Below, one piece after another: positions 27,506 through 36,027 of a stretch of DNA of 64,000 nt. A program made the position numbers and the translations under genes. Every line of letters begins with the position of its first letter. The stretch's first letter is position 1. Source of the DNA: CAVXSP01 sp963764505 (GTDB lineage Bacteria; Acidobacteriota; Vicinamibacteria; Vicinamibacterales; SCN-69-37). The notes beneath the pieces were generated by a model. The model did not search any database, was not told the DNA's origin, and saw only the letters and a list, made by a program, of their open reading frames with translations. The DNA is taken from assembly GCA_963764505.1 (NCBI GenBank), contig CAVXSP010000003.1, positions 124,001 through 188,000 of the forward strand, given 5' to 3'.

Positions 27506-28381
27506 ATGCAAAAGGTCACACCGAACGTCTACGCCGAAACGAAGACCCGGGGATGCAACCCCGGCTACGTGGTCACCTCCGACGGCGTGGTGGTCATCGA
27601 CACCCCGCAGCTGCCAACCCAGGCGGTGGCGATGTGCAAGGAGGCGGAGTCGCACGGGCCAATCCGTTTTCTGATCAACACCGAATACCACGTCGATCAC
27701 ATCTTCGGTAACTACTTCTTCAAGTCGGCGGAGAACGTGGTCGCCCATCGCGTCACCGTGGACAACTTCATGACGGTGACCCCGGAGATCAATCCCTACG
27801 AGTACGCCAAGGAGGCTCTGCCCACCGACGACCCCGAGGGCCTCAAGATCCTTCCGGATGAGAAGACCTACTTCGCGGATCCGAACAGGCCCAACATCAT
27901 TCTCGATGGCGATGGGACGCTCACCGTCGGCAAGCACACCTTCAGGCTTCTCTACACGCCCGGCCACACCCAGGGCGAGCTCGCCGTCTATATTCCGGAA
28001 GAGCGCGTCCTCTTCACCGGCGACACCATCTTCCATGGGTGCCAGACCTGGCTCTATGTGTCGGATGTCAACCAGTGGATCGGGACGCTCGACCGCCTGC
28101 TCGAGCTCGACGTCGACTACATCGTTCCCGGCCACGGTCCGGTGTGCAACAAGCAGGAGATCTATGTGCAGCGCGCCTTCCTGATGGAGTGGCAGACCGC
28201 CGTCGCCGTCGCAATCGGGAAGGGGTGGTCCAAGGAAGAGTGCCTCCAGAAGATCAGCTTTGCCGATCGATTCCCGGTGGACATCGGGCAGGAGTACATG
28301 CTCGAACACGTCCAGCACCACAACGTGAGCGCGCTCTATGACAAGCTCACCGCGAAGATGCCGGTGATGAAGGCGAGATGA
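27506..28381 (+). CDS. MBL-fold metallohydrolase with atypical zinc motif
   Basis: A 291-residue metallo-beta-lactamase-fold protein without signal peptide. The usual HxHxDH zinc motif appears as EYHVDH (residues 60-65), with Glu replacing the first His. The remaining ligands look normal: TPGHTQGELA (His), LFTGDTIF (Asp) and IVPGHGPV (His). Start ATG 27506 with GGGAG 7 nt upstream. Third-position GC is visibly lower than in neighbouring genes, which together with its isolated setting hints at separate acquisition. Function unknown; relatives include glyoxalase II-like and cyclase-like hydrolases. Confidence 0.82.
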   Translation: MQKVTPNVYAETKTRGCNPGYVVTSDGVVVIDTPQLPTQAVAMCKEAESHGPIRFLINTEYHVDHIFGNYFFKSAENVVAHRVTVDNFMTVTPEINPYEYAKEALPTDDPEGLKILPDEKTYFADPNRPNIILDGDGTLTVGKHTFRLLYTPGHTQGELAVYIPEERVLFTGDTIFHGCQTWLYVSDVNQWIGTLDRLLELDVDYIVPGHGPVCNKQEIYVQRAFLMEWQTAVAVAIGKGWSKEECLQKISFADRFPVDIGQEYMLEHVQHHNVSALYDKLTAKMPVMKAR

Positions 28382-28390
28382 GCCTGGCCA

Positions 28391-28447
28391 GCGACACAAG
28401 GGCGCACGTCGCTCGTGGACCCCGTCGTCTCGCTGCGGGGCGGCTGA
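28391..28447 (+). pseudogene. Orphan 3' end of an ADOP permease gene
   Basis: Nineteen codons ending RTSLVDPVVSLRGG and a TGA match the last residues (RASLVDPIVSLRGD) of the intact ADOP permease at 23741-26155. Over a 50-base stretch including sequence just past the stop, I count 44 identical bases by eye. Nothing permease-like precedes it: the MBL gene ends 9 bp upstream in the same frame order. It is best read as the stump of a duplicated permease gene whose body was replaced by or lost with the MBL segment. Confidence 0.65.
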
Positions 28448-28469
28448 CGTCGCGGCGGCTTCGTGTCTT

Positions 28470-28904
28470 CTACCGCACGACGTCGAGCGTGATCGTGGCG
28501 TCCTGCAGCGTGAGATCGAGCGCGTCGATGCGGATCTTCAGGGAGACGGGGATGTCGAGCGACGAGACCGCCGCGCCCGTGTCCCGGCGTTTCAGGTTCA
28601 GCGCGACGCCGTGGCCGGTCAGCTCGATCCCGTCCTGGACGACCCGCGTGTGGAGCTCGCCCGCCAGCTCGGGCCGGTACCGCTGGAACAGATCCTGAAT
28701 CAGCGCGGTGACGAAATCGCGGACGACGACGGCCTGCTCGTCGATGACCTCTTTCACCAGCTGGCTCGCGAACGCCGACACCTTCGGCACGTAGTCGGCG
28801 ACGGCCTTCGCGCCGATGCTCTCGACCAGGCTCTCGACCTTCGGCGCGACCGTCGCGCTGACGTCCTTGCCGACCGCGTCGATGAACCCGTTCACATCAG
28901 CCAT
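28470..28904 (-). CDS. Hypothetical protein, 144 residues
   Basis: Not recognised. The ATG at 28904 has AAGGTGG 7 nt upstream. The N-terminal ~75 residues are predicted helical and Val/Ala-rich (SVVAPK-like amphipathic pattern), and the C-terminal part alternates hydrophobic and charged residues (VSLKIRIDALDLTLQD), suggesting a beta domain. That beta part resembles the small protein encoded next to it (28962-29189) in order and spacing. No signal peptide. The two genes are 57 bp apart on the same strand and probably form an operon. Confidence 0.6.
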   Translation of the reverse strand: MADVNGFIDAVGKDVSATVAPKVESLVESIGAKAVADYVPKVSAFASQLVKEVIDEQAVVVRDFVTALIQDLFQRYRPELAGELHTRVVQDGIELTGHGVALNLKRRDTGAAVSSLDIPVSLKIRIDALDLTLQDATITLDVVR

Positions 28905-28961
28905 CGTTGCCACCTTCCCGCCCTGGCAGGGCGACCCCGCGCGCCGCCGGCCCGACGGCCG

Positions 28962-29189
28962 TCATGGAATCTGCGGCACGGGCACGACGATCTCGCCCAC
29001 GCGGACGGTCGCGTCGACCGGCACGTCGACGTTCAGGAGACTCCGGTTCTTCTTCAGGTCGATCAGCGTGGAGGCGAGCGTGCCCTCGACCTTCAGGCCG
29101 CCGTCGAGCAGCCGGATCCGCAGACGGCCGTTCACCTTGATCCCGTTCCGCTCGACCAGCGAGGCCACCAGATCGTCCACGATCGACAT
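28962..29189 (-). CDS. Small hypothetical protein, 75 residues
   Basis: Begins MSIVDDLVASLVERNGIKV after a very good ribosome site (GGAGG, 6 nt upstream of ATG 29189). A short amphipathic helix is followed by alternating strands (LRIRLLDGGLKVEGTL, SLLNVDVPVDATV). The strand pattern and the PV-x-A turn resemble the C-terminal half of the neighbouring 144-residue protein, so the two may be paralogous. No known family recognised. The strong ribosome site and codon use support a real gene despite its size. Confidence 0.6.
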   Translation of the reverse strand: MSIVDDLVASLVERNGIKVNGRLRIRLLDGGLKVEGTLASTLIDLKKNRSLLNVDVPVDATVRVGEIVVPVPQIP

Positions 29190-29311
29190 GCGCGTCCTCC
29201 TGAGGTTCCCGGAACGCTAGCATGTTCGGCGGCCCCGTGGAAGCTCCGCGCGAGATCGCTCTATCATGCCCGCGGCCGGGTTGACGCGACCGCTCCGGAG
29301 GTGAACCGCCG

Positions 29312-30823
29312 ATGCCGAAGAACATCGCCGTCTGCGCCGACGGCACGGGCAACTCGTCGATCATCGGGCGCGGCACCAACGTGTTCAAGCTCTACGAGGC
29401 GGTGGATCAGAACGGCCACCGCGTCGATCGGACGCTGAGGCCGCAGGTCGCCGTCTACCACGACGGCGTCGGCACCGAGAGCTTCCGGTGGTGGCGCGCG
29501 TTCACCGGCGCGACCGGCTTTGGGCTGGCCCGGAACGTGCGGCAGCTGTACACCGCCATCGCGCGGCTGTACGAACCGGGCGACGGCATATACCTGTTCG
29601 GGTTCAGCCGCGGCGCCTTCACGGTCCGGACGCTCGCGGGCCTGATCGACACGTGCGGAATCATCGACGTCCGCCGGTGCGAGACGGAAGCGGCGCTGCG
29701 CCGGACGGTCTCCCGCGCCTACGCCGAGTACCGGCGGAAGTACCAGGTGGTCCTGTCCCGGCTCGTGTACGGACCACGCCAGCCCCGTGACGAGGAGTTC
29801 CGGGCGGCCTACTCCGTCCACGATTCCGAGTACGCGCCCGACGGACGGATCGCGATCGAGTTCATCGGGGTGTGGGACACGGTCGATGCGGTCGGCCTCC
29901 CGTTCCACATCGCCGATTTCCTGAACAGCTTCGTGCACAGGTTCAAGTTCACCGATCGCAAGCTCAGCGCGCGCGTGAAACGGGCCTGCCACGCGCTGGC
30001 GATCGACGAGCAGCGGGAGAGCTTCGCGCCCGTCCTCTGGCAGCAGATGAAGGGCGACGATCGCATCCAGCAGGTCTGGTTCGCCGGCGTGCACTCGAAC
30101 GTCGGCGGCGGCTATCCGAAGCAGGGCATGTCGCTCGTGACGCTGGACTGGATGCTGATGAACGCGGAGAAGGCCGGACTCCGCTTCGTGCCGAGCCAGC
30201 GCCTCTTCTCTCAGCAGTGCCATTCGGTGGACGACGAGCTGTACGACTCCCGGGCCGGCGTGGGGATCCTGTACCGCTGGAAGCCCAGGAACATCGCCAG
30301 ACTCTGCCGGGAGCACCACGTCGCGCCGAAGGTGCACCAGAGCGCGTTCGAGCGCGCCGCGCGGGCGACCGCCGGCTACGCGCCCGGCAACGTGCCGGGC
30401 GGGTGCGAGGTCGTCTGCACGACGCACCCGCTTCCGGGGCTCGAACGGATCTCCACGGTCTCCCTGGATCTGACCGGCAGCCAGACGCCGCTCACCAACG
30501 GCGTCAAGAACTGGATCGGGATCGCGCTGGCCTCGTACTACGTGTTCCTGACCGCCATCGTCCTGGTCGCGGCGCTGCTCTTCCGCTACGGGTCGTTCGC
30601 GCTCTCCAGCGCGCGGGCGGGCCGGTACACCGCCGCGCTGCCCACCACGCCCGACGCGCTGTGGATCGGGCTGGGCAGCGTGAGGATGCACATCGTCTTC
30701 ATCGTGATCGGATTCGTGCTCGCCTTCGGCGGATCGGCGATGGCCAACGCGAACATGGAGTCGTTCTTCTCGGCCGCCTGGCACGACGTGCAGCCGCGTT
30801 TGCGCAAGCTGCTCGGGCTGTAG
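29312..30823 (+). CDS. DUF2235 alpha/beta hydrolase with C-terminal membrane helices
   Basis: A 503-residue protein of the DUF2235 (T6SS phospholipase effector Tle1-like) hydrolase family. It starts MPKNIAVCADGTGN, the usual family opening. The nucleophile elbow is YLFGFSRGAFT with Ser99; FIGVWDTVDAVG provides the probable Asp and WFAGVHSNVGGGY the catalytic His block. Two hydrophobic segments at residues ~395-420 and ~450-475 would anchor it in a membrane. Ribosome site GGAGG before ATG 29312. No T6SS genes lie nearby, so a housekeeping lipid hydrolase is as likely as an effector. Confidence 0.88.
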   Translation: MPKNIAVCADGTGNSSIIGRGTNVFKLYEAVDQNGHRVDRTLRPQVAVYHDGVGTESFRWWRAFTGATGFGLARNVRQLYTAIARLYEPGDGIYLFGFSRGAFTVRTLAGLIDTCGIIDVRRCETEAALRRTVSRAYAEYRRKYQVVLSRLVYGPRQPRDEEFRAAYSVHDSEYAPDGRIAIEFIGVWDTVDAVGLPFHIADFLNSFVHRFKFTDRKLSARVKRACHALAIDEQRESFAPVLWQQMKGDDRIQQVWFAGVHSNVGGGYPKQGMSLVTLDWMLMNAEKAGLRFVPSQRLFSQQCHSVDDELYDSRAGVGILYRWKPRNIARLCREHHVAPKVHQSAFERAARATAGYAPGNVPGGCEVVCTTHPLPGLERISTVSLDLTGSQTPLTNGVKNWIGIALASYYVFLTAIVLVAALLFRYGSFALSSARAGRYTAALPTTPDALWIGLGSVRMHIVFIVIGFVLAFGGSAMANANMESFFSAAWHDVQPRLRKLLGL

Positions 30824-30831
30824 CGACCCGC

Positions 30832-33711
30832 TCAGGCCGCCTGCATGAACATCTTCGTGACCTTCTGACCGCCGGGCGGCGTCACCTCGAGGACGAGCGC
30901 CGACTCCCGTCTGGTGCGGCGGCCGGCGCCCGCCGCGACGAGCGCGTCGATGACGGCGAAGAAGGCATTCGGGCCGCCAAGCTGGTTCATGTCCGCCGCC
31001 GCGCCAACCACCGCCCGGCTCGCGTCCTCGAGCTCGCCGATCGTCACGGCCTGCCCCTGCAGCCGCGCGCGCGCGATGGCGCCGTCGAGGGCGGCGAGCC
31101 GGCCCGACAGGATGTCCTCGTTCGCGAACAGGCGGCCGAGGACGTCGTTCCGCTTGTCACGCGTCGCCGGCCCGATCCGGTCGGCCGCCGCGGACCCGCC
31201 CGTGACCGAGGCCGGAAGGGTCACGGCGATCTCGGTCCGCGCGAGCTGAAGGAGCCCGCCGTGGTCGTAGTAGATCGCGGCGATCCCGGGATCGGCGTAC
31301 GCCAGCCCGACGGCTGCCAGAAAGGCTCGGTGCTTCCCCTGGACGAAGCAGCTCGACACCAGCCGCCGCGCCGTCGCGCGCGCCAGGGCCACGACCTGCT
31401 CCGCCGGGAGCGCGAACGCGTTCCGCACCGCCTCGTCGTCGTAGCGAACCACGTACCGGGCCGAAACGCGGCCGAAGCCGGCCGCGAACTCGCGCCCGAG
31501 ATCGTCGAGCACGCCGGGCGGCGTGAGGCCCAGGTCCTCGCCGAGCGCGAGGTACCCGGCGAGGTCCGCCGGCTCCGTCATCTCGTCCGACTGCAGGATC
31601 TCGTAGTCGACGCTCATGCGCGACAGCGTGCGCGCAATGAACCGTCGAGTCCCGTCGTCCTGCAACGCGCCGGCGCTCTCGCCGGCCAGCCGCAGCACGA
31701 AGTTCGACTGCAGTGTTTCCGTTCCCCGCTCGACGACTTCCTTGATCGACGCCGTGGTCGTGAAGACCTGCACGAGGCCGCCGTCGTGCGCCTGCAGGCT
31801 GTGCTCGCTGCCGCAGACGACCTCGACGAGGCGCTTCTCCCGCCATCCGAGCACGCTGATCTGCAGTTGCGACGACTGCGTCAGCTCGTGACTGAGCGCG
31901 GCCTGATGCACCCGAACGTCCCCGCCGCGCGCCCGCAGGAACGCCTCGCGCAACCGGCCGGACACCGCCTGGCGGAAGAGCTGCTGTCCCGACGGCGTGC
32001 GCACGTCGATCTCGAGGTCGAGCAGCGCCTGGTCGGCCGTGGCGTGTGTGTAGACAGAATTGATCCGGAGCGAGACGGACTGCTCCAGCGCCTGCCGCAT
32101 CTTCTCGCAGAACCGCTGCTTGAACGCACCCAGCTTCCCGAGCGTCGCTCGCAGGTCGCGAAAGGCGTCGCCCGGATCGCGCCCGAGCGATTCGAACGGG
32201 CGGCCGAGCACGCGTTCGACGAGCCCCTGCAATGTCGTGTCCGCCAGCTCCGCAAGGCCCCCCGGCGTGGAGATCTGCTCGAGCCGGGCGAACAGCTGAT
32301 CGAGATTCAGGCCTGCCTTGACGGTGTCGATGAGATCCCGAAGGCGCTCGAAATCCGGCGCGATCAGGATCGCGAGCGCCGCCGCGGCCGTGTCGCGCAC
32401 GCGCGCCAGCGCCTGGCCGCCCTCCCCGAAGACCAGCGCGAAGACGTCCCCGCCCGTCAGCTCCTGCAGGAGGTTCCAGACGTCCGGATCGCCCAGCGCC
32501 ACGACGTCGCCGCCTGCCTGCAGCTGCTGGATCGCCGTCAGGGCGCGGATCATCGCGTCGCGCCGAGGTCCGAGTGCCTTGTCGTAGAGATCCATCGCGG
32601 CGCCGACGATCCGGTCGTCGATGCCGCGGTAGGCCGCGACCGCCTTCCGCAGCTCGGCCTGAACGCGATCGACGTCCGCCGGACCGAAGCCGCCGCCGGC
32701 CCAGCGGCGCGCCAGATCTTCGAGCACGCCGGCGAAGAGCTTTCCGATCTGCCGCTCGAAGCCGCCGGACTCGGGCGACTCGAGTCCCTGTTCGAAGGCG
32801 GTTAGCGCCGCGCTCAGATCGGTGCCGAGAAACGTGGCGAGAAACTCCTCCGGCGTCTCGGGAAGCCCGTCGATCCGGTAGCCCGCCTCGACGTCGAATC
32901 CCGCCGCATACTGTCGTCGGCTTTCGCGATGCTTCTGGACGACGAGCCGGACGAATCCGGGCTCGCCGCCGCGGCGCACCGTCATCGCGAAGTCGCCCGC
33001 CAGGCGGTAGTCGATCGACAGCGCGGCTTTGGCTTTCAGCGCGTAGTCGGCCGAGGCCTGGAGGTCGCGAAGGCCGAACCCTTCGGCGCCACTCAACGCG
33101 TATCCCCAGTTCAGCGCGGCGCCGAGCTCCAGGAAGCCGCTGTAGCCGAACTGAACGATCTCATCGGGCTGCGGCAGGGCATCGGGCGTGCCACGGTCCT
33201 GCGGCAGACGGATGTCGGAGAGCACGTCGAGCAGAATCGCCCCGGCCGGCTGGTTCCGGTCGTACAGCCGGTAACGCGCGAGCCGTACGTCGCCGCCGCC
33301 GCTCGCCGTCACGCCGAAGGAGAACCCTGCCGGCCCGGGCACGGCCGCCGACGCGGCGGCCCTGGCCTGCGCGTTCAGCTCGACCAGGGCGCCGAGCATC
33401 CCTTCCGGCACCTGCTCAGCCGGCGTCCCCGACGGGATCGGCGTGGCGTCGCCGGCGTGATAGAGACGCAGCGTCATCTCGGACTGGCCGGACAGCGAGC
33501 TCGTGCACTCGAACGACGCGCTGCTCCCGAACTTCAGCTCGGGCGTGCCGGCCCCGACCTTGGCGACGATCAGATCCCGCGCGCCGTCGGGGAACCGCTG
33601 GTCCGGCAGGATCGCCGCCGCCGCTGCGGCCGCGGGCGTGATCTCGATCGTGCCGGCGCCTCCAAGGAAACCGTGCTTGAACGTCTTGCCGCTGACAGGT
33701 ACGCTCGCCAT
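30832..33711 (-). CDS. Large protein of unknown function, 959 residues
   Basis: Not recognised. It begins MASVPVSGKTFKHGFLGGAG with no signal peptide and ends VTKMFMQAA. Residues ~1-290 are rich in Gly, Ala and alternating strands; ~290-520 are helical with many Leu/Arg; the remainder mixes both. No P-loop, protease or metal motif was seen. Its 3' end is convergent with the DUF2235 gene (8 bp apart). It is divergent from the nucleoside hydrolase, with 49 bp between the starts. It may act with the small proteins at 28470-29189 since all lie in one block of unknown genes. Confidence 0.7.
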   Translation of the reverse strand: MASVPVSGKTFKHGFLGGAGTIEITPAAAAAAAILPDQRFPDGARDLIVAKVGAGTPELKFGSSASFECTSSLSGQSEMTLRLYHAGDATPIPSGTPAEQVPEGMLGALVELNAQARAAASAAVPGPAGFSFGVTASGGGDVRLARYRLYDRNQPAGAILLDVLSDIRLPQDRGTPDALPQPDEIVQFGYSGFLELGAALNWGYALSGAEGFGLRDLQASADYALKAKAALSIDYRLAGDFAMTVRRGGEPGFVRLVVQKHRESRRQYAAGFDVEAGYRIDGLPETPEEFLATFLGTDLSAALTAFEQGLESPESGGFERQIGKLFAGVLEDLARRWAGGGFGPADVDRVQAELRKAVAAYRGIDDRIVGAAMDLYDKALGPRRDAMIRALTAIQQLQAGGDVVALGDPDVWNLLQELTGGDVFALVFGEGGQALARVRDTAAAALAILIAPDFERLRDLIDTVKAGLNLDQLFARLEQISTPGGLAELADTTLQGLVERVLGRPFESLGRDPGDAFRDLRATLGKLGAFKQRFCEKMRQALEQSVSLRINSVYTHATADQALLDLEIDVRTPSGQQLFRQAVSGRLREAFLRARGGDVRVHQAALSHELTQSSQLQISVLGWREKRLVEVVCGSEHSLQAHDGGLVQVFTTTASIKEVVERGTETLQSNFVLRLAGESAGALQDDGTRRFIARTLSRMSVDYEILQSDEMTEPADLAGYLALGEDLGLTPPGVLDDLGREFAAGFGRVSARYVVRYDDEAVRNAFALPAEQVVALARATARRLVSSCFVQGKHRAFLAAVGLAYADPGIAAIYYDHGGLLQLARTEIAVTLPASVTGGSAAADRIGPATRDKRNDVLGRLFANEDILSGRLAALDGAIARARLQGQAVTIGELEDASRAVVGAAADMNQLGGPNAFFAVIDALVAAGAGRRTRRESALVLEVTPPGGQKVTKMFMQAA

Positions 33712-33760
33712 GGTGTGACCGTGTCCGCGGCCGGTTCAGGCGGCGGCGCTCGATTCTACG

Positions 33761-34796
33761 GTGTCCCCGGAACATTCAGCCAGTCGTTTGTCGCGAACTC
33801 GCGGCGGCGCGTCTCCCCCGTTTCCCGTCGTGATCGACGGCGACCCGGGATGGGACGATGCGCTGGCGCTGGTCTATGCGGCGCTCTGCCCGGGGCTCGA
33901 CCTGATCGGTGTCACGACCGTCCACGGCAACGCTGCTGTCGGCGAGACGACCGCGAACGCCCGCCGCGTGCTCGCGACCTTGCCCGGCGGCCGACTGGCC
34001 GTCCATGCGGGCGCCGGCCGGCCACTGACGCCCGCGCCGTCCGCCATCGGCGCGGCGCGGAGCGGGGTCCTCTCGGCCCTACCAGCCCGCGGACGGCTGG
34101 CGCGTACCGGCGCCGCGGACTTCCTCGTCGAATCGGCGCGCGCACACGGGCCGAGACTGCTGCTCGTGGCGACGGGGCCGCTCACGAACATGGCCGACGC
34201 GCTCCGCCGGGATCCCCGCGCGATGCGGCGGAATCCGCCGGTTGATCATCTTCGGCGGCGCCGTCGGCGCCGGCAACGCGTCCGCCCGCGCCGAGTTCAA
34301 CTTCCTGATGGACCCCGAAGCCGCGCGGCTCGTGCTCCGGTCCCCGGTCCCGAAGATCGTCGTGCCGCTCGAAGCAGGTCGGGCGTTCAGGATTTCCGCC
34401 GCGCCAATCAGACGCCTCGAGCCTCGCGGCCGGCCCGAGCGGCTGGCGCGCGCGCTGCTGGAGGAACAGCTTCGCCCGCTGCGCCGCGGCGCGGCGGGCG
34501 GCGTGGTCACGCCCTTCGACGTGCTCGCCGTCCTGGTCGCGTCGAGGCCGGACCTCTTCGCGATGCGCACGCATCGCGTCTCGGTCGACACGACCGCCGG
34601 CCCGGAGCGGGGGCGGTTCCTGATCGGGCCGCGCAGCCTCGCGCCGGGGGCCGCCGCAATCGTGCACGACGTGGACGTCCCGCGCGCGGCCGCGGCGTTC
34701 CTCCGGACGATCGCGCCGGCCGGCGGCGGTCGTTCCCCGCGGCGCGCGCCGGCGCCACGTCAGGGCCGGCCCGCCACGGGCAAGCTCCTGACGTAG
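33761..34796 (+). pseudogene. Nucleoside hydrolase (IUNH family), frame broken by one extra base
   Basis: A ribonucleoside hydrolase gene in two frames. The first part contains VVIDGDPGWDDALAL, the calcium-binding DxDxxxDD motif of inosine-uridine hydrolases, then GVTTVHGNA and LLVATGPLTNMADAL. The frame is lost at GAATC (34231-34235); removing one A gives ALRRDPRAMRRIRRLIIFGG and continues through GNASARAEFNFLMDPEAAR, exactly the next family block, to the stop at 34796. The restored length is about 344 residues. It hydrolyses nucleosides to base and ribose in the cytoplasm. The GTG start at 33761 is uncertain. The 3' end overlaps the next, convergent gene by 37 bp. Confidence 0.85.
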
Positions 34797-35462
34797 GAGC
34801 TCAGGAACGTCGCGTAGTGCCGGTGGCTCAGGCGTCTCCAGCGCCCGAGATGCCGGCGGACGAGCCGACGATCGACTTTGATGTACCGGCTCGCCCGCCA
34901 CTCCGCCCCAGACGCATCGTCGACGAAGCTGCCCGTCCCCTGTGTCAGCCGGGGATCGAGGAAGTTGATCCGCGCGTAGCCGTTCCCCTGGTGCGGTCCG
35001 TGCTGGCCGCCGGCGCCGCGAAGGGGTCCGCCCGTGTAGATGTACCTGAGGACGTTCCCCTTGATGTCGAAGTCCAGCAGGTCGGAGGTCCAGTTTCCGG
35101 TGGATTGGCCGACGTTCGACCGATCGTACCGAGTACCCTTCGAGACGGTAGCGGGGACGAAAGAACTCGCGGCGGATCTCGAACAGGCTGATCGTCGTGC
35201 CGTCGGCGGCCAGGCTCGCGTACGTGCCGATGAACTTCGCCCGCGGATCGAAGTACTTCCTGGGCCACGGCAGGGCGGCGAGCGGAGAGACCACGAGGAT
35301 CGCCCCGTACAGTCCGAACACGACGAACCCGGTGAGCTGCGACGGGTCGAGCTTCGTGTTGAAGAGCGTGAAGGGACCCCACCGGGACGCCAACTCCAGG
35401 GCGATCACCGCGGCGAGCGCCAGCATCCCAAGTTCGATCACCCGCACCCCGAGGCCCTTCAT
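34760..35462 (-). pseudogene. Two-helix membrane protein of unknown function, frame broken by one extra base
   Basis: ATG 35462 has GGAG 9 nt upstream. The product opens with two hydrophobic helices (residues ~8-27 and ~44-64), then SLFEIRREFFRPRYRLEGYS. The frame fails at GTACC on the plus strand (35126-35130). Deleting one base gives YSYDRSNVGQSTGNW and a coherent soluble domain rich in Gly and Tyr (LRYIYTGGPLRGAGG, YARINFLDPRLTQG), to a stop at 34760. The restored length is about 233 residues. Family unknown. It follows the ModE-like gene by 54 bp on the same strand, so it may belong to the molybdate locus. Confidence 0.6.
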
Positions 35463-35516
35463 CGCCGCTTCTCCGAGCGCTGGCGCCTGCACACGCCCTG
35501 GCGCCGGGCGCCAATC

Positions 35517-35978
35517 CTATTCGCGTCTTCTGCGATTGCGCACCGCGCTCGCGGCAGAAGCCCCTTCGCGGGCAATCATCACCTCGGTGGACTTCACGAT
35601 GGCGAGCGCCTCGTCGCCGCGCTTCAGGTGCAGCTCGTCGACGGCGTCGCGGGTGATGACCGCCGTCAGCCGCTGGTCGCCGATCCGGAGGCGGACCTGC
35701 GCCAGCACGCCGCTCACGCGGATCTCGTCGATGATCCCGCGGAGCTGGTTGCGTCCGCTGATCGAGGCGATGACGGGTGCCACGGCCGGCCGCGACGGCC
35801 GCCGCGCGGCCGGTGGACGGTTCTGGCCGGCCAGCAGCCGTTCGATCTCGGACTCGGCCACGCGATGATGCCCGCCCGCCGTCTGCGTCGTGCGGATGGC
35901 GCCCTTGTAGATCCACTGCTTCAGCGTGGAGTAGCTGACGCCGAGCCGCTCGGCGGCGTCGCTCACGGTGAGCCGCAT
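35517..35978 (-). CDS. ModE-like regulator: MerR-type HTH plus molybdate-binding TOBE domain
   Basis: A 153-residue protein. Residues 1-50 are a MerR/excisionase winged helix (LTVSDAAERLGVSYSTLKQWIYKGAI), and residues ~75-140 are a mono TOBE/Mop domain (SGRNQLRGIIDEIRVSGVLA, then LTAVITRDAVDEL and LKRGDEALAIVKSTEV). TOBE domains bind molybdate or tungstate oxyanion. The start at ATG 35978 is preceded by AAGGA. It lies between the porin gene and ModABC, so it most likely controls molybdate uptake, binding the operator-like repeat at 37153-37167 (inference). This excisionase-HTH/TOBE fusion differs from E. coli ModE. Confidence 0.85.
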   Translation of the reverse strand: MRLTVSDAAERLGVSYSTLKQWIYKGAIRTTQTAGGHHRVAESEIERLLAGQNRPPAARRPSRPAVAPVIASISGRNQLRGIIDEIRVSGVLAQVRLRIGDQRLTAVITRDAVDELHLKRGDEALAIVKSTEVMIAREGASAASAVRNRRRRE

Positions 35979-36027
35979 GCCCGTTCCTTCCCGCGCGACT
36001 GGCGATCGCGCGCCGATCGGCGCGCCA

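Noticed and set aside
29312..30823. T6SS effector and immunity pair (DUF2235 with a neighbour)
   Set aside because: No VgrG, PAAR, Hcp or chaperone gene is nearby, and the protein carries its own membrane anchor, so effector status is unsupported.
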